From NCBI GenBank assembly GCA_026120035.1, contig JALRME010000055.1, positions 62,001 through 126,000 of the forward strand: a stretch of 64,000 nt of DNA. The letters run 5' to 3'. Origin of the DNA: Coleophoma eucalyptorum. Lineage: Eukaryota > Ascomycota > Leotiomycetes > Helotiales > Dermateaceae. The notes under the pieces were generated by a model that made no database searches, was not told the origin of the DNA, and saw only the letters and a list, made by a program, of their open reading frames with translations. The translations under genes and the position numbers were made by a program. Below are positions 11,648-22,966 of this stretch, one piece after another (within the stretch, counting starts at the first letter, position 1; the number at the start of each line of letters is the position of its first letter).

Positions 11648-12882
11648 TCATAACATTGTTCCAATACTTTGCAGCCAAAGGTGGAGAGCAACAATAATTG
11701 TAAAGATGGTCCGCAGGTCAGAGGGCTCCTGCAACTCGAACATACCACATTCCTCAAGTTCAACAAAGACCCCATCTTCACCCTGGTATCCGTCCTGTAG
11801 GTATCGCGCATAATCAGCAGGGAATCTGCCCAAGACTACGGAAAAGATGTTCTGGGCAGCAGAGACAAGTGGCAAGCTAAATGAGTCAGTATTGAAGAGG
11901 TATGGGTCGAGAAGACTTTTACATCGTTTCCTGCAAGGTACTCCTTAGAGTACCTTGAGAGAACATGCCAATAAGATGCGCAGCTTCCTGTGCTTGTACG
12001 CTGGGTGGCTTTTCATCGGCGTCGTACCAAGACTTAGACTGAAGTTTGACATAAGTATATATTGAAATGAAGATCTCAAGCACCCACCTCAATACTACAG
12101 TACGAGTACTTTGAAGCCCTTTGCCAATAGCCATCACGATGGACTTTGTGTACAAGACTTCCATCATTCGTAGTAGAATATGTAAGTGCTCCTGCCTCAA
12201 CAGTGAATGTATCATGGGTGATACTCCACTCTAAATAGACAGGAGGTTCTGTCTCTCTTCTTAGAAGCTCAGTAACACATCGTAGAAGCTCATACACACA
12301 AGCGTTTGTTGTTATCTCTGACTTAGCCCGATGGTCATAACTTGATTGATCACTTTGATCGGATGGAATGTAACTCTCAGAAGAACGGTCTTGACGCATT
12401 TTCTTGTTTGGAGGTTGAATAGGGGAAGAAGGGAGCGAAGACAGCGAAGGAGGCTGTGGTGGTGAGGATGGGATGATTGGGCCAGCTGAAGTTGCGGAAT
12501 GCTGCATTCTCAGCTCTCTCCGTGGATCAAGGTTAAGAGGAGTTTCAAGAACTTGTGCCAGGAAGGTGAAGAAAGACGCAAATTTGCCAGCGCGTTCGCC
12601 GAGTTGCTGATGCGTGTAATTACGCCAATTTTGATTGGAAAGCCTGATAGCGGATTGTATGTCCTCGGATTCTTCAATCCATGCTGTAGCGTCACCAATG
12701 TAGGGTTCGAGCAGCAGCGGAATTCTCCTTTTCGGAGGCTTTCGTATTATCTGGAATGTCTCAATCTCAGGTACGTCCCATAAACTGCCTGGTCCCAGAG
12801 GGTCTTTTCTACTAGCTAAAGACTCTCTAGGCCACGAGTCAAACAATTTCCTGAATTCTTGTCGGGTCGAAGGAGTAGGCAT
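11648..12882 (-). pseudogene. Unnamed protein with possible PD-(D/E)XK nuclease fold, one frameshift
   Basis: Exon 1 (12882-12088) starts MPTPSTRQEFRKLFDSW and is 265 aa. It holds a Pro/Ser-rich linker with a basic NKKMRQDR patch. It then has YLEWSITHDTFTVEAG, NDGSLVHKVHRDGYW and YCSIE. A phase-0 intron (12039-12087, GTGGGT...CAG) joins to SKSWYDADEKPP, giving an E-S-K motif followed by a Gln/Ala helix. An Asp, then E-x-K, then a helix suggests a restriction-endonuclease-like fold, as in fungal nuclease-like families; this is inference. At 11937-11939 an apparent extra A in a run shifts the frame. The downstream frame continues KSLLDPYLFNTDSF to 11648. It is divergently paired with the gene at 13107. 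Confidence 0.5.
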
Positions 12883-13106
12883 AGTGCAATAGAAGGAAAG
12901 TTGAAGACGTCGGCCGTGTGCGTCAGCTATTTTAGACAACTGTATCACGTGTTAAGGTTCAAATCTGATGCCTAAGGCAACAGAACATTCACGATCTAGC
13001 GTGAACAAACTCATCAATCACTGTCCCTGGCAGTATATCGTCCACCATCAACGAGTGCGATGCTTTCATAGCATGGAACTACTGACATAGTATTGATCTT
13101 TTACAA

Positions 13107-14124
13107 ATGCCACATTGCTGGCTCCCGACAGTCCGCAGCCTCCTTCGGGACCTGAAGCGTGCTGAGAGGCATACGAACATCGCGAAGCCAAACACATCCC
13201 AACTCGAGCTGTTGAACATAACGATCCGGCATACTCATGACATTTCTGGGTTGGAAAATATTTGCATTATCGAAAAATTCCTTAGCGATGAAACTCGCCG
13301 ACGAGAGACAGGTTGTATGGAGGCATTGTTCTATCCTAAGATTTCCGCCGAGTTCTGCTCTAAATATGTGGCCTCAATATTGTTTGGATGGATCGCGGAA
13401 GACATGTCACAGCAGTTTGTCGATAGTGTGCGGATCAAGAGGTAAGCATATCTTCCTCATGAAAGATAGTAGCTAACCCTTAGTATCTACAGGACGCCAA
13501 TATTACGAGTCCCGAGCGATACACACTCTGATGGCGTTCGAGCTGAAATGACCGCACTGTTTCGACAGAGAACGAAAAGCAAACACCTGTACATCTCACT
13601 AGTTATTCGAAAGGAGAACGAATTAGATACCCTTATAACTTCAGCAGAGCTCTATGCTCTGTTCTCGACGGCTGCGAAACAAGCGTCGATGCAACCGCTC
13701 GTGGACTTCGTCGAGGTGAGTGAAGCTCACATTGTATCCTGATAATACTTAGTTTAAATAGGTGCGTATGCTGGTAGTATACTCGCGATGGGTGCGGATT
13801 GTTACCGCCAAAGCGACACGATCCTACATTACGTCAATCGTTGAAGGGTGGGATAATATTGCAACTCAAATGGAGATATATCAGACACCATGGTTAAACT
13901 TCATGACAATTCTGGGCCAGCAATGTGTACTACTCGCTGTATTCGAGTCAACTAGGATGCAAAGTCCCGATGTTAAGGCACGAACTCCTCTTAAAGACAC
14001 GGCACCAAGCGAACAAAACTTGAAGTCATCAAAGCGTAAGCTCCCAACCGCTGAGGAGTGTGACAACAAGAAGAAGATAAAATACATATCAGATGGTACA
14101 AAGGATGCATTGCCGATCTTTTAA
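13107..14124 (+). CDS. Unrecognised three-exon protein with basic C-terminus
   Basis: Exons 13107-13441, 13493-13715 and 13762-14124 give 306 aa. The introns are 51 nt (GTAAGC, GCTAAC branch, CAG) and 46 nt (GTGAGT, TAG), and all phases fit. The protein is mostly helical by eye, with no family I recognise. The last 60 residues are Lys/Ser-rich, with SSKRKLPTAEE and NKKKIKY, which look like a nuclear localisation signal. It starts about 225 bp from the ATG of the opposite-strand gene ending at 12882, so the two may share a bidirectional promoter. The consistent introns and uninterrupted frame argue that it is a real, functional gene. Confidence 0.65.
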
Positions 14125-15486
14125 GAGACTTTTACACGACGTCTACGACATTGGAGGATTACATGTTACCACCACCCATTCAGCATCTACACCGACCTTT
14201 GTTCATATGGCTAAATGTGACTGGGCTTCTTTGAGCTCTTTGCGGACAGCCGTATATTCAACTTCTTTATCGTCATATGAAGGTGGTTGCACTACCGTAG
14301 TACCGTAATTCATTGCTCTGTGCCATTGGAGGGCTAGAGGTGTCGAGACCACCTCTTTCTGTTTGCGGTATTTTAGAGAACCTCAGCCGACCGCGAGCAT
14401 ATTTCAGGTGTTCTGAAGAAATTGCGGTGAGAGGCGGCTCGGCAGTTCGCTCATTGTGAATGCGAGCAGGTTCAAGATATGGTTGAAAGAGACTCAGAGG
14501 TCTCTTGGAAGCACAAGGCAATGTCTGATATCACCAGCCGGTGCGATGTTTTGTCCGATGCACACGGGACCAACTAGGCCAAACGTTCCGTTTCAAAGGT
14601 TTGCTCAAAAAGACTCGGCATCGAGAACTGACCCTAGCCGGTTGTATGTTGTTTGATGAAGCACACGGCCTGGTGTTTTTACACGAAGGTCGCCCTTAGT
14701 ATTCCATGATATCTTAGGATACAGGGAGAATCGGATTCCAGGACAAGTGGAGAGGGTATCTTTTAAAGCTCCGCGAAGTATCTGATTCTCGTACTTTGTG
14801 TAAATCCTTTGCCTTCTCCCTCTGTTGAAACAAAGAGTATATTACTTTTAAAGTTATATCCGATTGCTGCCCAACAATGTAACGCCTTTCGGCCGCTATG
14901 AAAGGTAAACTGTACACAATCAAGTCGATGTCGTTCTCCTCTTTTCCGAACTATTTTCTGTCGACGTCGAAGGTTCTGGTTGATAAGCCTAAACGCGATA
15001 TGTATTTAGTCCCACCAAAGTTCGCTATAGATTTTGGATTTCTAGGCACGTTTGAATATAAGGAAGCGGCCACTAAATTTGGATTTCTGCCTTTGCTTTA
15101 CGCTCACTTTTGACTTTCTTACCTATCAGCGCTCTGGAGGATGTTGTTGGTGGGTGCAGTACAATGGTCTACATGTAGTGACAGTCCGACAGTAATAATA
15201 GCAATACGCATATTTTAAGTGCCTTGATTGCCTCTCCAGAGCAAGGTTATCTCTTAGTAACCTAGTAAATCAGAACGCGATGTTCTTAATAGGATTTTCG
15301 TGCTCTAACATCATTCACAATCAGTCACGGACTACGATATATGTGTACATAAGAGATTCAATATCAACAACCACCTAGCAATTATGAGGTTTGCCCGTTA
15401 TAAATGTGTATCAACAATTATACAAAGGAGGGATGTGACCTTGAAAGAAATGTTTGACACGCTTGGAAAGATTAATGGTTGCAATA
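14125..15486. other. Intergenic, no supported gene
   Basis: Several ORFs of 60-80 codons overlap on both strands without domain patterns. It precedes the pogo element, and nothing in it is recognisable. Confidence 0.5.
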
Positions 15487-15530
15487 ACGTGCCGGATAAG
15501 CAGTTGAGACAGATAAGCGAATGAGACAGT
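15487..15530 (+). repeat. Left terminal inverted repeat of pogo element A
   Basis: 44 bp, the exact reverse complement of 17300-17343 by eye. Confidence 0.9.
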
Positions 15531-15584
15531 TTTCATCAAAATTACTACCTTTATCTTATACTTGTATTTTCTCAACAACTAGCT

Positions 15585-17243
15585 ATGATATCCTCCTCAA
15601 ATGAAAGCCAGTTTATTCTAGCTCTCCAAGCTATCGAAAATGACCCTCAACTTAGTATACGAAAGGCTGCCACTATATATAAGGTCTCACATGCAACCTT
15701 AGCACGACGCGTCAAAGGAAAACCCTCTCAAGCAGAAATAATACTTAAAACACGAAAGCTTACAAATCTAGAGGAGCAAACAATTGTTCAAAGGTTACTT
15801 GAGCTAGATTCTCAAGGATTTCCTGTACGGATTAGTGGTGTTGAAGAAACGGCTAATCTTCTTCGTGAACGCGACGCGTCACCGGTCGGAAAGAAATGGG
15901 CCTCAAACTTCATAAAACGATAACCAGAAATAAAGACATGTCGAACGCGTTCGTACGATAATCAGAGAGCATTATGCGAGGATCCAGAGAAGATTCAGGC
16001 TTGGTTTAGGCTTATGATAAATTTTATCACGAAATTTGGGATACGCGTCGAGGATATATTCAATTTTGACGAGACCGGGTTTTTGTTAGGACAAATTAGT
16101 ACAACTATTGTTGTTACAAGCTCTGATCGTACGGCCAAACCTAAGTTACGTTAGCCTGGTAATCGAGAATGGGTAATAGTTATTCAGGGAGTTAATTCTC
16201 AAGGCTAGGCTATTCCACCATTCCTTGTGTTTAAAGGCAAAAATATCCTAGATTCCTAGTACGAAAAAGCGCAATTACTACCTAGTATCCGATCTGGTGT
16301 TTCTGGAAATGGCTAGACAAACAATGAAGTATCTCTAGAATAGCTAGAGCACTTTGATAAGTATACTCGAGCGAAAACAATTGGGAAATATCGTCTTCTT
16401 ATCCTCGATGGCTATGAAAGTCATATATCAGCTAAGTTCCAGGAATACTATCGTACGAATGACATTCTTACACTTTGTATGCCTGCCCATTTATCTCACC
16501 TACTTCAGCCTCTAGATTTTGGTTGTTTTGGGCCCCTAAAGAAGTTATACGGTCGCCAAATTGAAGATATTATACGTAGCCGGATTTCGTATATTTCAAA
16601 GGAAGTATTTGTACTAGTATTTATCCAGGCATTTAAGGCTACCTTTACTACAGAGAATATCTAGGGAGGTTTTAGAGGAGCTGGCCTTGTACCGTACGAC
16701 CCAGAAAAGGTCCTATCACAGCTAGATATTCGACTACCGACTCTAATACCTGAAAACTCGCGTCTATTAACCTCTTATTCATAGATCTGTAAAACACCAC
16801 AAACAGCTAAAGAGGTAGTCAAACAAGTAACTCTTATCAAGAGTAGGATCTTACGACATCATAGTAGCTCTCCAACTCCAATTTTGGACTCTATGGACAA
16901 ACTACAGAAAAGTACAAGTAAAATTGGGTATGAACTTATACTTATTAAGGCAGAGCTTGCAAGACTTTAAGCTACAAATGAAGAACTAAGCCGTCGCCGT
17001 AAGTCAAAAAGAAAGGTACTATAGCAAGGGGGGAGTCTAAGTATAGAAGAGGTCCAAGCATTAGAGATAGAGAAAGCAATTCAGACCCAAATTTCAATAG
17101 AACAAGGTCAAAATAAGAGGAGGGGAAAGCAAGGCGAGTCACATGATCGGCGATGTGGAGCCTGCGGAGAGACTGGTCATAATAGACGAACCTGCCAGGC
17201 TAATAATGTTGCTTCGTACGATATAGAAGCTATAAAGGAATAG
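15585..17243 (+). pseudogene. Fot1/pogo transposase (DDE_1) relic
   Basis: The frame opens MISSSNESQFILALQAIEND and holds an N-terminal helix-turn-helix (psq/CENP-B-like) region, IRKAATIYKVSHATLARRVKG. It continues to FNFDETGF (first catalytic Asp), LLILDGYESH (second Asp) and LLQPLDFGCFGPLK (third Asp). The C-terminus has a CCHC-type zinc knuckle (CGACGETGHNRRTC). About ten in-frame stops, mostly TAG and TAA, interrupt the frame at positions where related copies have Gln, Trp or Arg. This fits RIP-like C-to-T and G-to-A changes. It could not encode a full transposase. Confidence 0.9.
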
Positions 17244-17299
17244 TTGTTTAGAGTTATATTGATAAAGTTATTTGTATTTTAAAGTTGGTATTTCATAAG

Positions 17300-17343
17300 A
17301 CTGTCTCATTCGCTTATCTGTCTCAACTGCTTATCCGGCACGT
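17300..17343 (-). repeat. Right terminal inverted repeat of pogo element A
   Basis: 44 bp, the exact reverse complement of 15487-15530 by eye. Confidence 0.9.
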
Positions 17344-20067
17344 CAACCCTAAATTGCATTTATTAGCTTATTTAGTGTTGGAATATCGATAACTTACTGT
17401 GATTATCACATAGTAACCAATGACCACTCATTGGTAAGCATGCGATGCTGTAGATTCTCCCTCACATCCACATTGACTTAGAAGAATTAGAACTGATTTA
17501 TACCACATTGACTTGATCTGATACTATCGAATTGACTTCGAGATGATACCAACAGCGACAAATTGTCGAGAGTTTGTGGAAGTGCAAGTATATAACTATA
17601 CCCAGGCAAAGAAATGTCTAAAGAATGGCTATAAGGTCCTCTCTAAATATCAGCCCAATTCGTTATAACTCTGATAGAATACTACCTTGATCTCTGTTAT
17701 GGTAGATTCAATTGAAGCCAATATTGATCTTGATTTGCTATTACATATTCTCGAGTGGTAGCTTTTATTGAAAACTTTGACTTTCCTAAAGTCCTATCTT
17801 ATAACTCGATGAATACCAAAGGCACTAAATGCAGTCCTTGAAATAATACTCTCCACCGCCTCTATGTGCACCATCTTGTATGCTAAGACAAATGTACGAC
17901 TACAGATCTCGATGTCAATATTAACAGCTTGCAAATATGGCATGCCTGAGGCCATAGAATTATAGGACACTTCGTACTACAAAACCCGTCTTTAACTTAA
18001 CTTTAAAACCATATAGTATCACCCTTACTCCATGGAATCACTCTCAGTTGGAAAGCAGGCTTATTCTAGCACTCGAAGCAATAAAAAACGATAAAAATCC
18101 AAGCCTCATGAACCAAGTCATTAAGTGTTTCAGTGACATTAGAGAGACAACCTTTATCCGTTGCAATGTGTAGCCTGTGATCTGTTATCATCCGCAAAGC
18201 GCTGTGCAAAGATGCTGGCTTATAGGGATTGATACTCATCCATTTGTGGAGAGGTCTGTCCGGGTGTTACGTTTTGTCAGAGTTGTATGTCTCGAACGAA
18301 CAATTAAGGAACTCGTTATTGATTCTATCTTATTATCGACTTTGGAATAGGACAATCTTGGCAAGGATCCTTGCATTGTGCCGTCCTGCAACCAGTCCAG
18401 CTCGAAGGAGAAGCGGAGTTGCAGATCAATCATTAAGTATTTGATCGCATGGAGCAAAAGCAAGAAGTCCAAGAAATAGAAGCCATTTAATTTAATAGCA
18501 AGACGGGCAAAAGTACGCTTCTCAACGCATAATGAAAGCAATTAAGTTTTATCCGCAAAGCAGATGGATCCTGGGCGTCTACCTCCAACAACTGATTTCT
18601 ACTATAATGTCCTATGCTTTCCATGTTATGAAATCTGGATGGGCTATACTCTAAAACAAACGCAATAAAGTTAAATAACCAATATGAAGCCTTCGTACGT
18701 TTCGCTAACGGCCGTAAGTGGAGCGATTTTGGCACACTCTTCAAGGTATTGTGAAGTCTCTAACATTGCCATGTAATCGAGTTTCGCAGTCCTAGACCAG
18801 CTGCTCGAGTTCTATGAGAGTGCCCACGTCATTAAAGACTTCAGCAACATTATATAGAGATAATATCTGTTTGCATGCCCAAGAACTTCATGGTACCTGA
18901 CGCACAACAAAGCCACACTTGAATCAGATGTCGTGTCCACATCGGTTATTCTTTGCCTCTTGCATCGGCCCCATCAACGTCTCTGGCCTTCTAGTTGAGT
19001 CAAGACTCACTGGGACATCTCTCAAGCAATGGCGCTCGACAATCAGTTGATTCTATTAAGTCAATGTGATGAGAGGTATAAATATCACCTATAGCATCAC
19101 ATGATTACAAACGAATGGTCATGTGGTTACAGTCATGTATTCGACTATGTTGGTGCCTACCGGGAACGACGAGAAGGATGAGGAGAATAAGACTATCTCT
19201 ATTATGAACCTACGCCCCGACATGACCGTGCAAGCCGCGTTGAAGTACCATACCGACCCAGGTACTTAGTCAAACTCTATAAATCTTGTTTAGAAGGTAG
19301 CTTTGAATTAGAGAAGGCTTTGTGAAAAAGCGGTTGACTGCTAAAGAGGAATTAGGACAAGAAAGAAACTGTAGATTCGCGATAGCTAGCGGCTGTATTC
19401 GGACAGCTATCTCCTGATATAGCTGGATCTAAACGATAACTTGTAAAATGTGATATTAGTCAAATTTTTCGATCTACGGGGTGGTCTCACCACATACAAA
19501 TTTGTGATTGTAAGAAAAGGGCGGATGTCACATCCAAATAACAAACAGGCACCGAGAAACTTTCAATTTGCTCAAAAATTTATGCATACATTCCTTGCCT
19601 AGCAATTTGGTAAGTATAATTGTTCCAAGCCAAGCTGTCGGTAAGGAGTATCGGTGAATAGGAGATTTTTGCATCAACTACAAAGAGTGAACGATTTACC
19701 CTACAGTACAGTAGAAAGAATATAAGGAGAGCTTATGATGCTATTACATAATCTCAAATATCTTGAGTGTAAGTTAATCAATTAATGTTCTGATGTGCGC
19801 CAGATTTAGAACAGTAGACTTATTCTAAGTTATTATGTTAGTCACAGACATCTGAAAGCAGATGTTGTCGTTTTATATATCACTCAGTTCTAGTCGACAC
19901 TAATTCGCCACTATGCAGCCATCGGAGGTTTAATTGGCACTTCGCTTGCCAGGCTGGCGGCGCAAGCGTAGGACTAAGGAAGAGCCATGCCCTCCGTACC
20001 GGTAGAATAGTAGACGAAATGAGGTATAACGAGCACAAAAATCTTCTAATGACCATAGAGAAGGGAT
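17344..20067. other. Gene-poor stretch with transposon scraps
   Basis: It begins with an LTR-like TGTTGGAATATCGATAAC at about 17376, without a visible partner end. Around 18036-18110 one frame reads SQLESRLILALEAIKND, matching the start of pogo transposases. Near 19068 a GAGGTATAAATATCACC box resembles the TATA palindrome of LTR family 2. A 40-codon ORF (MLVPTGNDEKDEEN...) at 19148-19269 is unrecognised. No intact gene is seen. Confidence 0.4.
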
Positions 20068-21298
20068 CTAGCGTGCCTTTTGCAGATCCAGGGATTGCAT
20101 GCCCTGACCACCTGATTGAGACATGGCTGAGTTTGCTCGAGCAACACACTTAAACCAGAATAGGAAGCGAGTACATTTCAATGCCGTTACTGTGCGAGAG
20201 TTTTCGGAAATATATCTCATCAAAGTGGACTTTCCAGATCCTGCTTTGCCGTTGACCCAGTAACATTCTTCGCCATGCTTTAGCCACTGGGCGAAACTGT
20301 CCCAGGACTTCTCGCCAGACACGGGTTCTGAGTATATCCACTGGAAAGTCTGTTTGTAAGCTGAGGTGATAGTAGCACGTCTGTCTGAGATTTTTCTGAA
20401 GTGGAGAGTATTTAGAATTCGAGGAAGTAGGGTCTTGACTTCTTCTCCCGTTTCCGCTCTGAATCCTGGCAGTACCTCGTGTGTATCTTTCGTCGAATCA
20501 ATATCTGTACCCCAGTATGTTGTCACTGTTGGCACCGTCCCCGGGGCTCGTTGCTTTATGGATGTTTCAAAATGCTCATTGGGTGCTGTTATTGTTGTTG
20601 ATGTACCGCCTCGGGTGGTGAAAATAGCAGCCAAAGTCTCTGCATGTCGTTTTTCTGCATCTTTCCTTTCTCCGTCCATCTTACCTGTCAAAATATCGCC
20701 TTGCTGTTTAAGACTGTCTTGCAATACAGTGCCATTAATTGAGACAACTTCGATAATATCATCATTCTTGTCGAGCACATCGAGCTTCTGGTTCTGTAGA
20801 AAACTATGAGAATTGAGTAGCAGTAACACCCTAAGTGTGAGTTGTTCCCGATAATCTTTCAATCTTGTTGAGAGGTCCTTGATACGGTCTTTGCTTAGAG
20901 TTGTTCTCAAAGCTGCCCAAATACTCTCCCATCGATCTTTCTTCTTCCCTTTACTAGTAACTTTATTTAGACAATCGATAAGCTCTTGAGCGACCATATT
21001 GCACTGCTCGGCCAGGTCAAACAAATCCTAATGCAAATCAGCCAGCATTCTCCCGGGCAACATCCTAAATACTCACTTGATCCTCTTTTCCGACCCCAAC
21101 GATGACGTTTCGGGACCTAACTTGCCGCTCCAAGGCGGAGTTGAAGCCTACCAAGTCGGTAGTGATGCGAGACAAATGCTCTATTGATACTGTAGAGCCC
21201 CCGTCTGATATTTCCTTCGTCTCACGAACCAATTTAGACCCAAAATCCAGAAATTGTACAACACAAGCCGCAAGGCTGAGGGCGGAGAGTGGATCCAT
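20068..21298 (-). pseudogene. NACHT/STAND protein, 5' part only
   Basis: Exon 1 (21298-21077) begins MDPLSALSLAACVVQFLDFG, the fungal STAND N-terminal domain start. A 49-nt intron (21028-21076, GTGAGT donor, GGCTGAT branch, TAG) keeps phase 0 into exon 2 (21027-20068). Exon 2 has charged helical sequence, then TFQWIYSEPVSGEKSWDSFA, and CYWVNGKAGSGKSTLMRYIS with the Walker A P-loop. After FLFWFK the frame soon ends, with frame changes beyond and no Walker B, NACHT tail or repeats. These proteins bind ATP/GTP and act in fungal non-self recognition. This copy is truncated and probably non-functional as an NTPase, though its N-terminal domain is intact. Confidence 0.75.
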
Positions 21299-21851
21299 AT
21301 TGGAACGGGCGTACTCAGAGAATACTACTGAGCTCGTGCACTTGCTGTCAACACTCTACAAAAAGTAGAAGCGTTTATATCGTTAATATTCTCCAAATGG
21401 ATCTGTCGGGACATCCCGAGATCAGGCCTAAATGGTTTACCGATATATCTGCCGGGATGCAGCCCAATCCGTACGGACCTCCCGAAAGGAAAAAGCAATT
21501 AACTTACAGAACTTGATACGGCCCGACGTACGCAAAAGCAAGGTGAAGAGAGGCCCGTACGAAGATAAGGGGTTAGTCTTATATAGAGAAAAAGGGGGTA
21601 ACCTATATGTATTTAAGGAGTACAGATGCCCACTCTTAGAAGGGCAGACATCACAGACAACAGCCACAATACACTTGGATTACCTTCAGAAGAAAGGGTG
21701 ACCTGAGCGTGTGGCACGTCTATCGTCTCAACAATAGTATAGGTCCAGCGTGAACCTAATACCCTACGGAGTCGAGCTCGAACTCCCGGTGAACCGGATC
21801 TTAATCCGAGTACTCGAAAAGATCAAACAGCGTTCACCGTAGGGTGAACCA
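21299..21851. other. Unexplained sequence beside an LTR
   Basis: It holds the promoter side of the STAND gene, then about 400 bp ending in a GTTCACCGTAGGGTGAAC palindrome at about 21832-21849. On the minus strand it would lie just downstream of the LTR, so it may be retroelement internal sequence or a variant LTR 3' end. No coding pattern is recognised. Confidence 0.35.
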
Positions 21852-22069
21852 ACAATAACCTTATATTGATCGGAATCCTATAGGTCTCGTACGAAGGACA
21901 CAAAAAAGATAAGAAGAAACAGAAGAAAGAAACCAATTTCCACGTCATGTCCCTCTTATATGCTTCCTGGGTCCGAAACCCCTCCGACTCTGGTCTTACT
22001 CGCTTATGTTGGTCATGGGTCACGTGACTCGATACTGGATAATCCAACTAAGTAGGGTAGGTTCTTACA
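21852..22069 (-). repeat. LTR, family 1, with divergent 3' end
   Basis: It matches the LTR at 34462-34735 on the minus strand from the TGTAAGAA terminus at 22069 down to the ATATAAGGTTATTG block. The last 40-50 bp, including the CCTTACA end, are replaced by unrelated sequence. No target duplication is seen. Confidence 0.65.
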
Positions 22070-22966
22070 GTACCCTCAGAGGGTACCAAGTTTTCTACAT
22101 ATAGGCCTATGACATTCAAGTTCAAGCGACTAAAAATCTGCGAACTCAGAAAGATTTGTATTTATTTTTATTTCAGTCATACTATATATATAACTCTCCC
22201 AAATACTCCTGGCCTACCAATTCCGAAAATCATGACTACGTCGTCGCCGCCCCTTGAATTTACAGAAGGCCCTCCTTTGACACTAAAATAGACCCTTTGA
22301 CTCGCAACACCACCATCAAGGTTTTCCATCTTTTAAACTCATAAAACGATTAAGTTAGATACATTATAGACATCCAGATTTTATCATAATACTAAAACAG
22401 TATTCTCAGAGTTGTGGCGGCCAGAGCGCGCATGTCATACGCCGTCGCCACATAGGCTGATACCTCCTCCAGTTAAGCGATCAGGATTCTGGTCAGCGGC
22501 GGTGTGGTTATAGTAATCTCGGTAAAATTGTAATAAAATCTGTGGCTGAGCGAGATCTTGCCGGAAAATTCCGCTTCCAAACCCCTCCCCGAGCGGCGCA
22601 AAAAGTGCCCTATGCCTCATAACCGTCCTACAGTATCTTGCCACTCTTTGACTTTGGTGAAGCCGCATAAGATCTGAAATGGCCTCCGCCATCTCAACAA
22701 CAATGGACAACTTGCCCTAGAATTAATCTGTAGTATGTAAGGTTTCCGATAAAATGAAGCGTCCTTCGCGTTCTGTTTCCCTTCACCATGCAAGTGGCTG
22801 GCCAGGTTACGCCACGATACAGCCTCGTGGGCGTCTACGACCACGCCCGTATTTCCTTCTCACGCTGAGTTCTTCAACGTCTCAACCTTCAAATTGCACT
22901 GCTGTGCCAATTTGCCGAAGTAGTGATACGAGTCGCTTGCTATGAGAGCGCACACGAACCTGTAGC
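22070..22966. promoter_or_regulatory. Upstream region of the plus-strand NLR gene
   Basis: No supported gene. Around 22808-22850 the ACGCCACGATACAGCCT block also occurs, inverted, upstream of the paralogue at 61968, which suggests that promoter DNA was duplicated with the gene. The rest is unassigned. Confidence 0.4.

Larger units (their letters stand above)
15487..17343 (+). mobile_element. Fot1/pogo-type DNA transposon, full length, inactive (family A)
   Basis: The 1857-bp element is bounded by perfect 44-bp terminal inverted repeats (15487-15530 and 17300-17343) beginning ACGTGCCGGATAAGCAGTTG. Its length is typical of fungal Fot1/pogo elements. TA precedes the left end, but CA follows the right end, so the expected TA duplication is not intact. 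The transposase frame inside is broken by about ten stops. Confidence 0.9.

Noticed and set aside
18236..18744. Two minus-strand ORFs of 85-101 codons
   Set aside because: Low-complexity hydrophobic sequence in AT-rich DNA, with no conserved pattern and no splice link.
17376..19160. Full LTR retrotransposon bounded by TGTTGG at 17376 and the TATA box at 19068
   Set aside because: No paired LTR sequence and no reverse transcriptase or gag motif was found between them.
21820..21860. GTTCACCGTAGGGTGAAC palindrome as a single CRISPR-like or operator unit
   Set aside because: It occurs once, in a eukaryotic context, beside an LTR.
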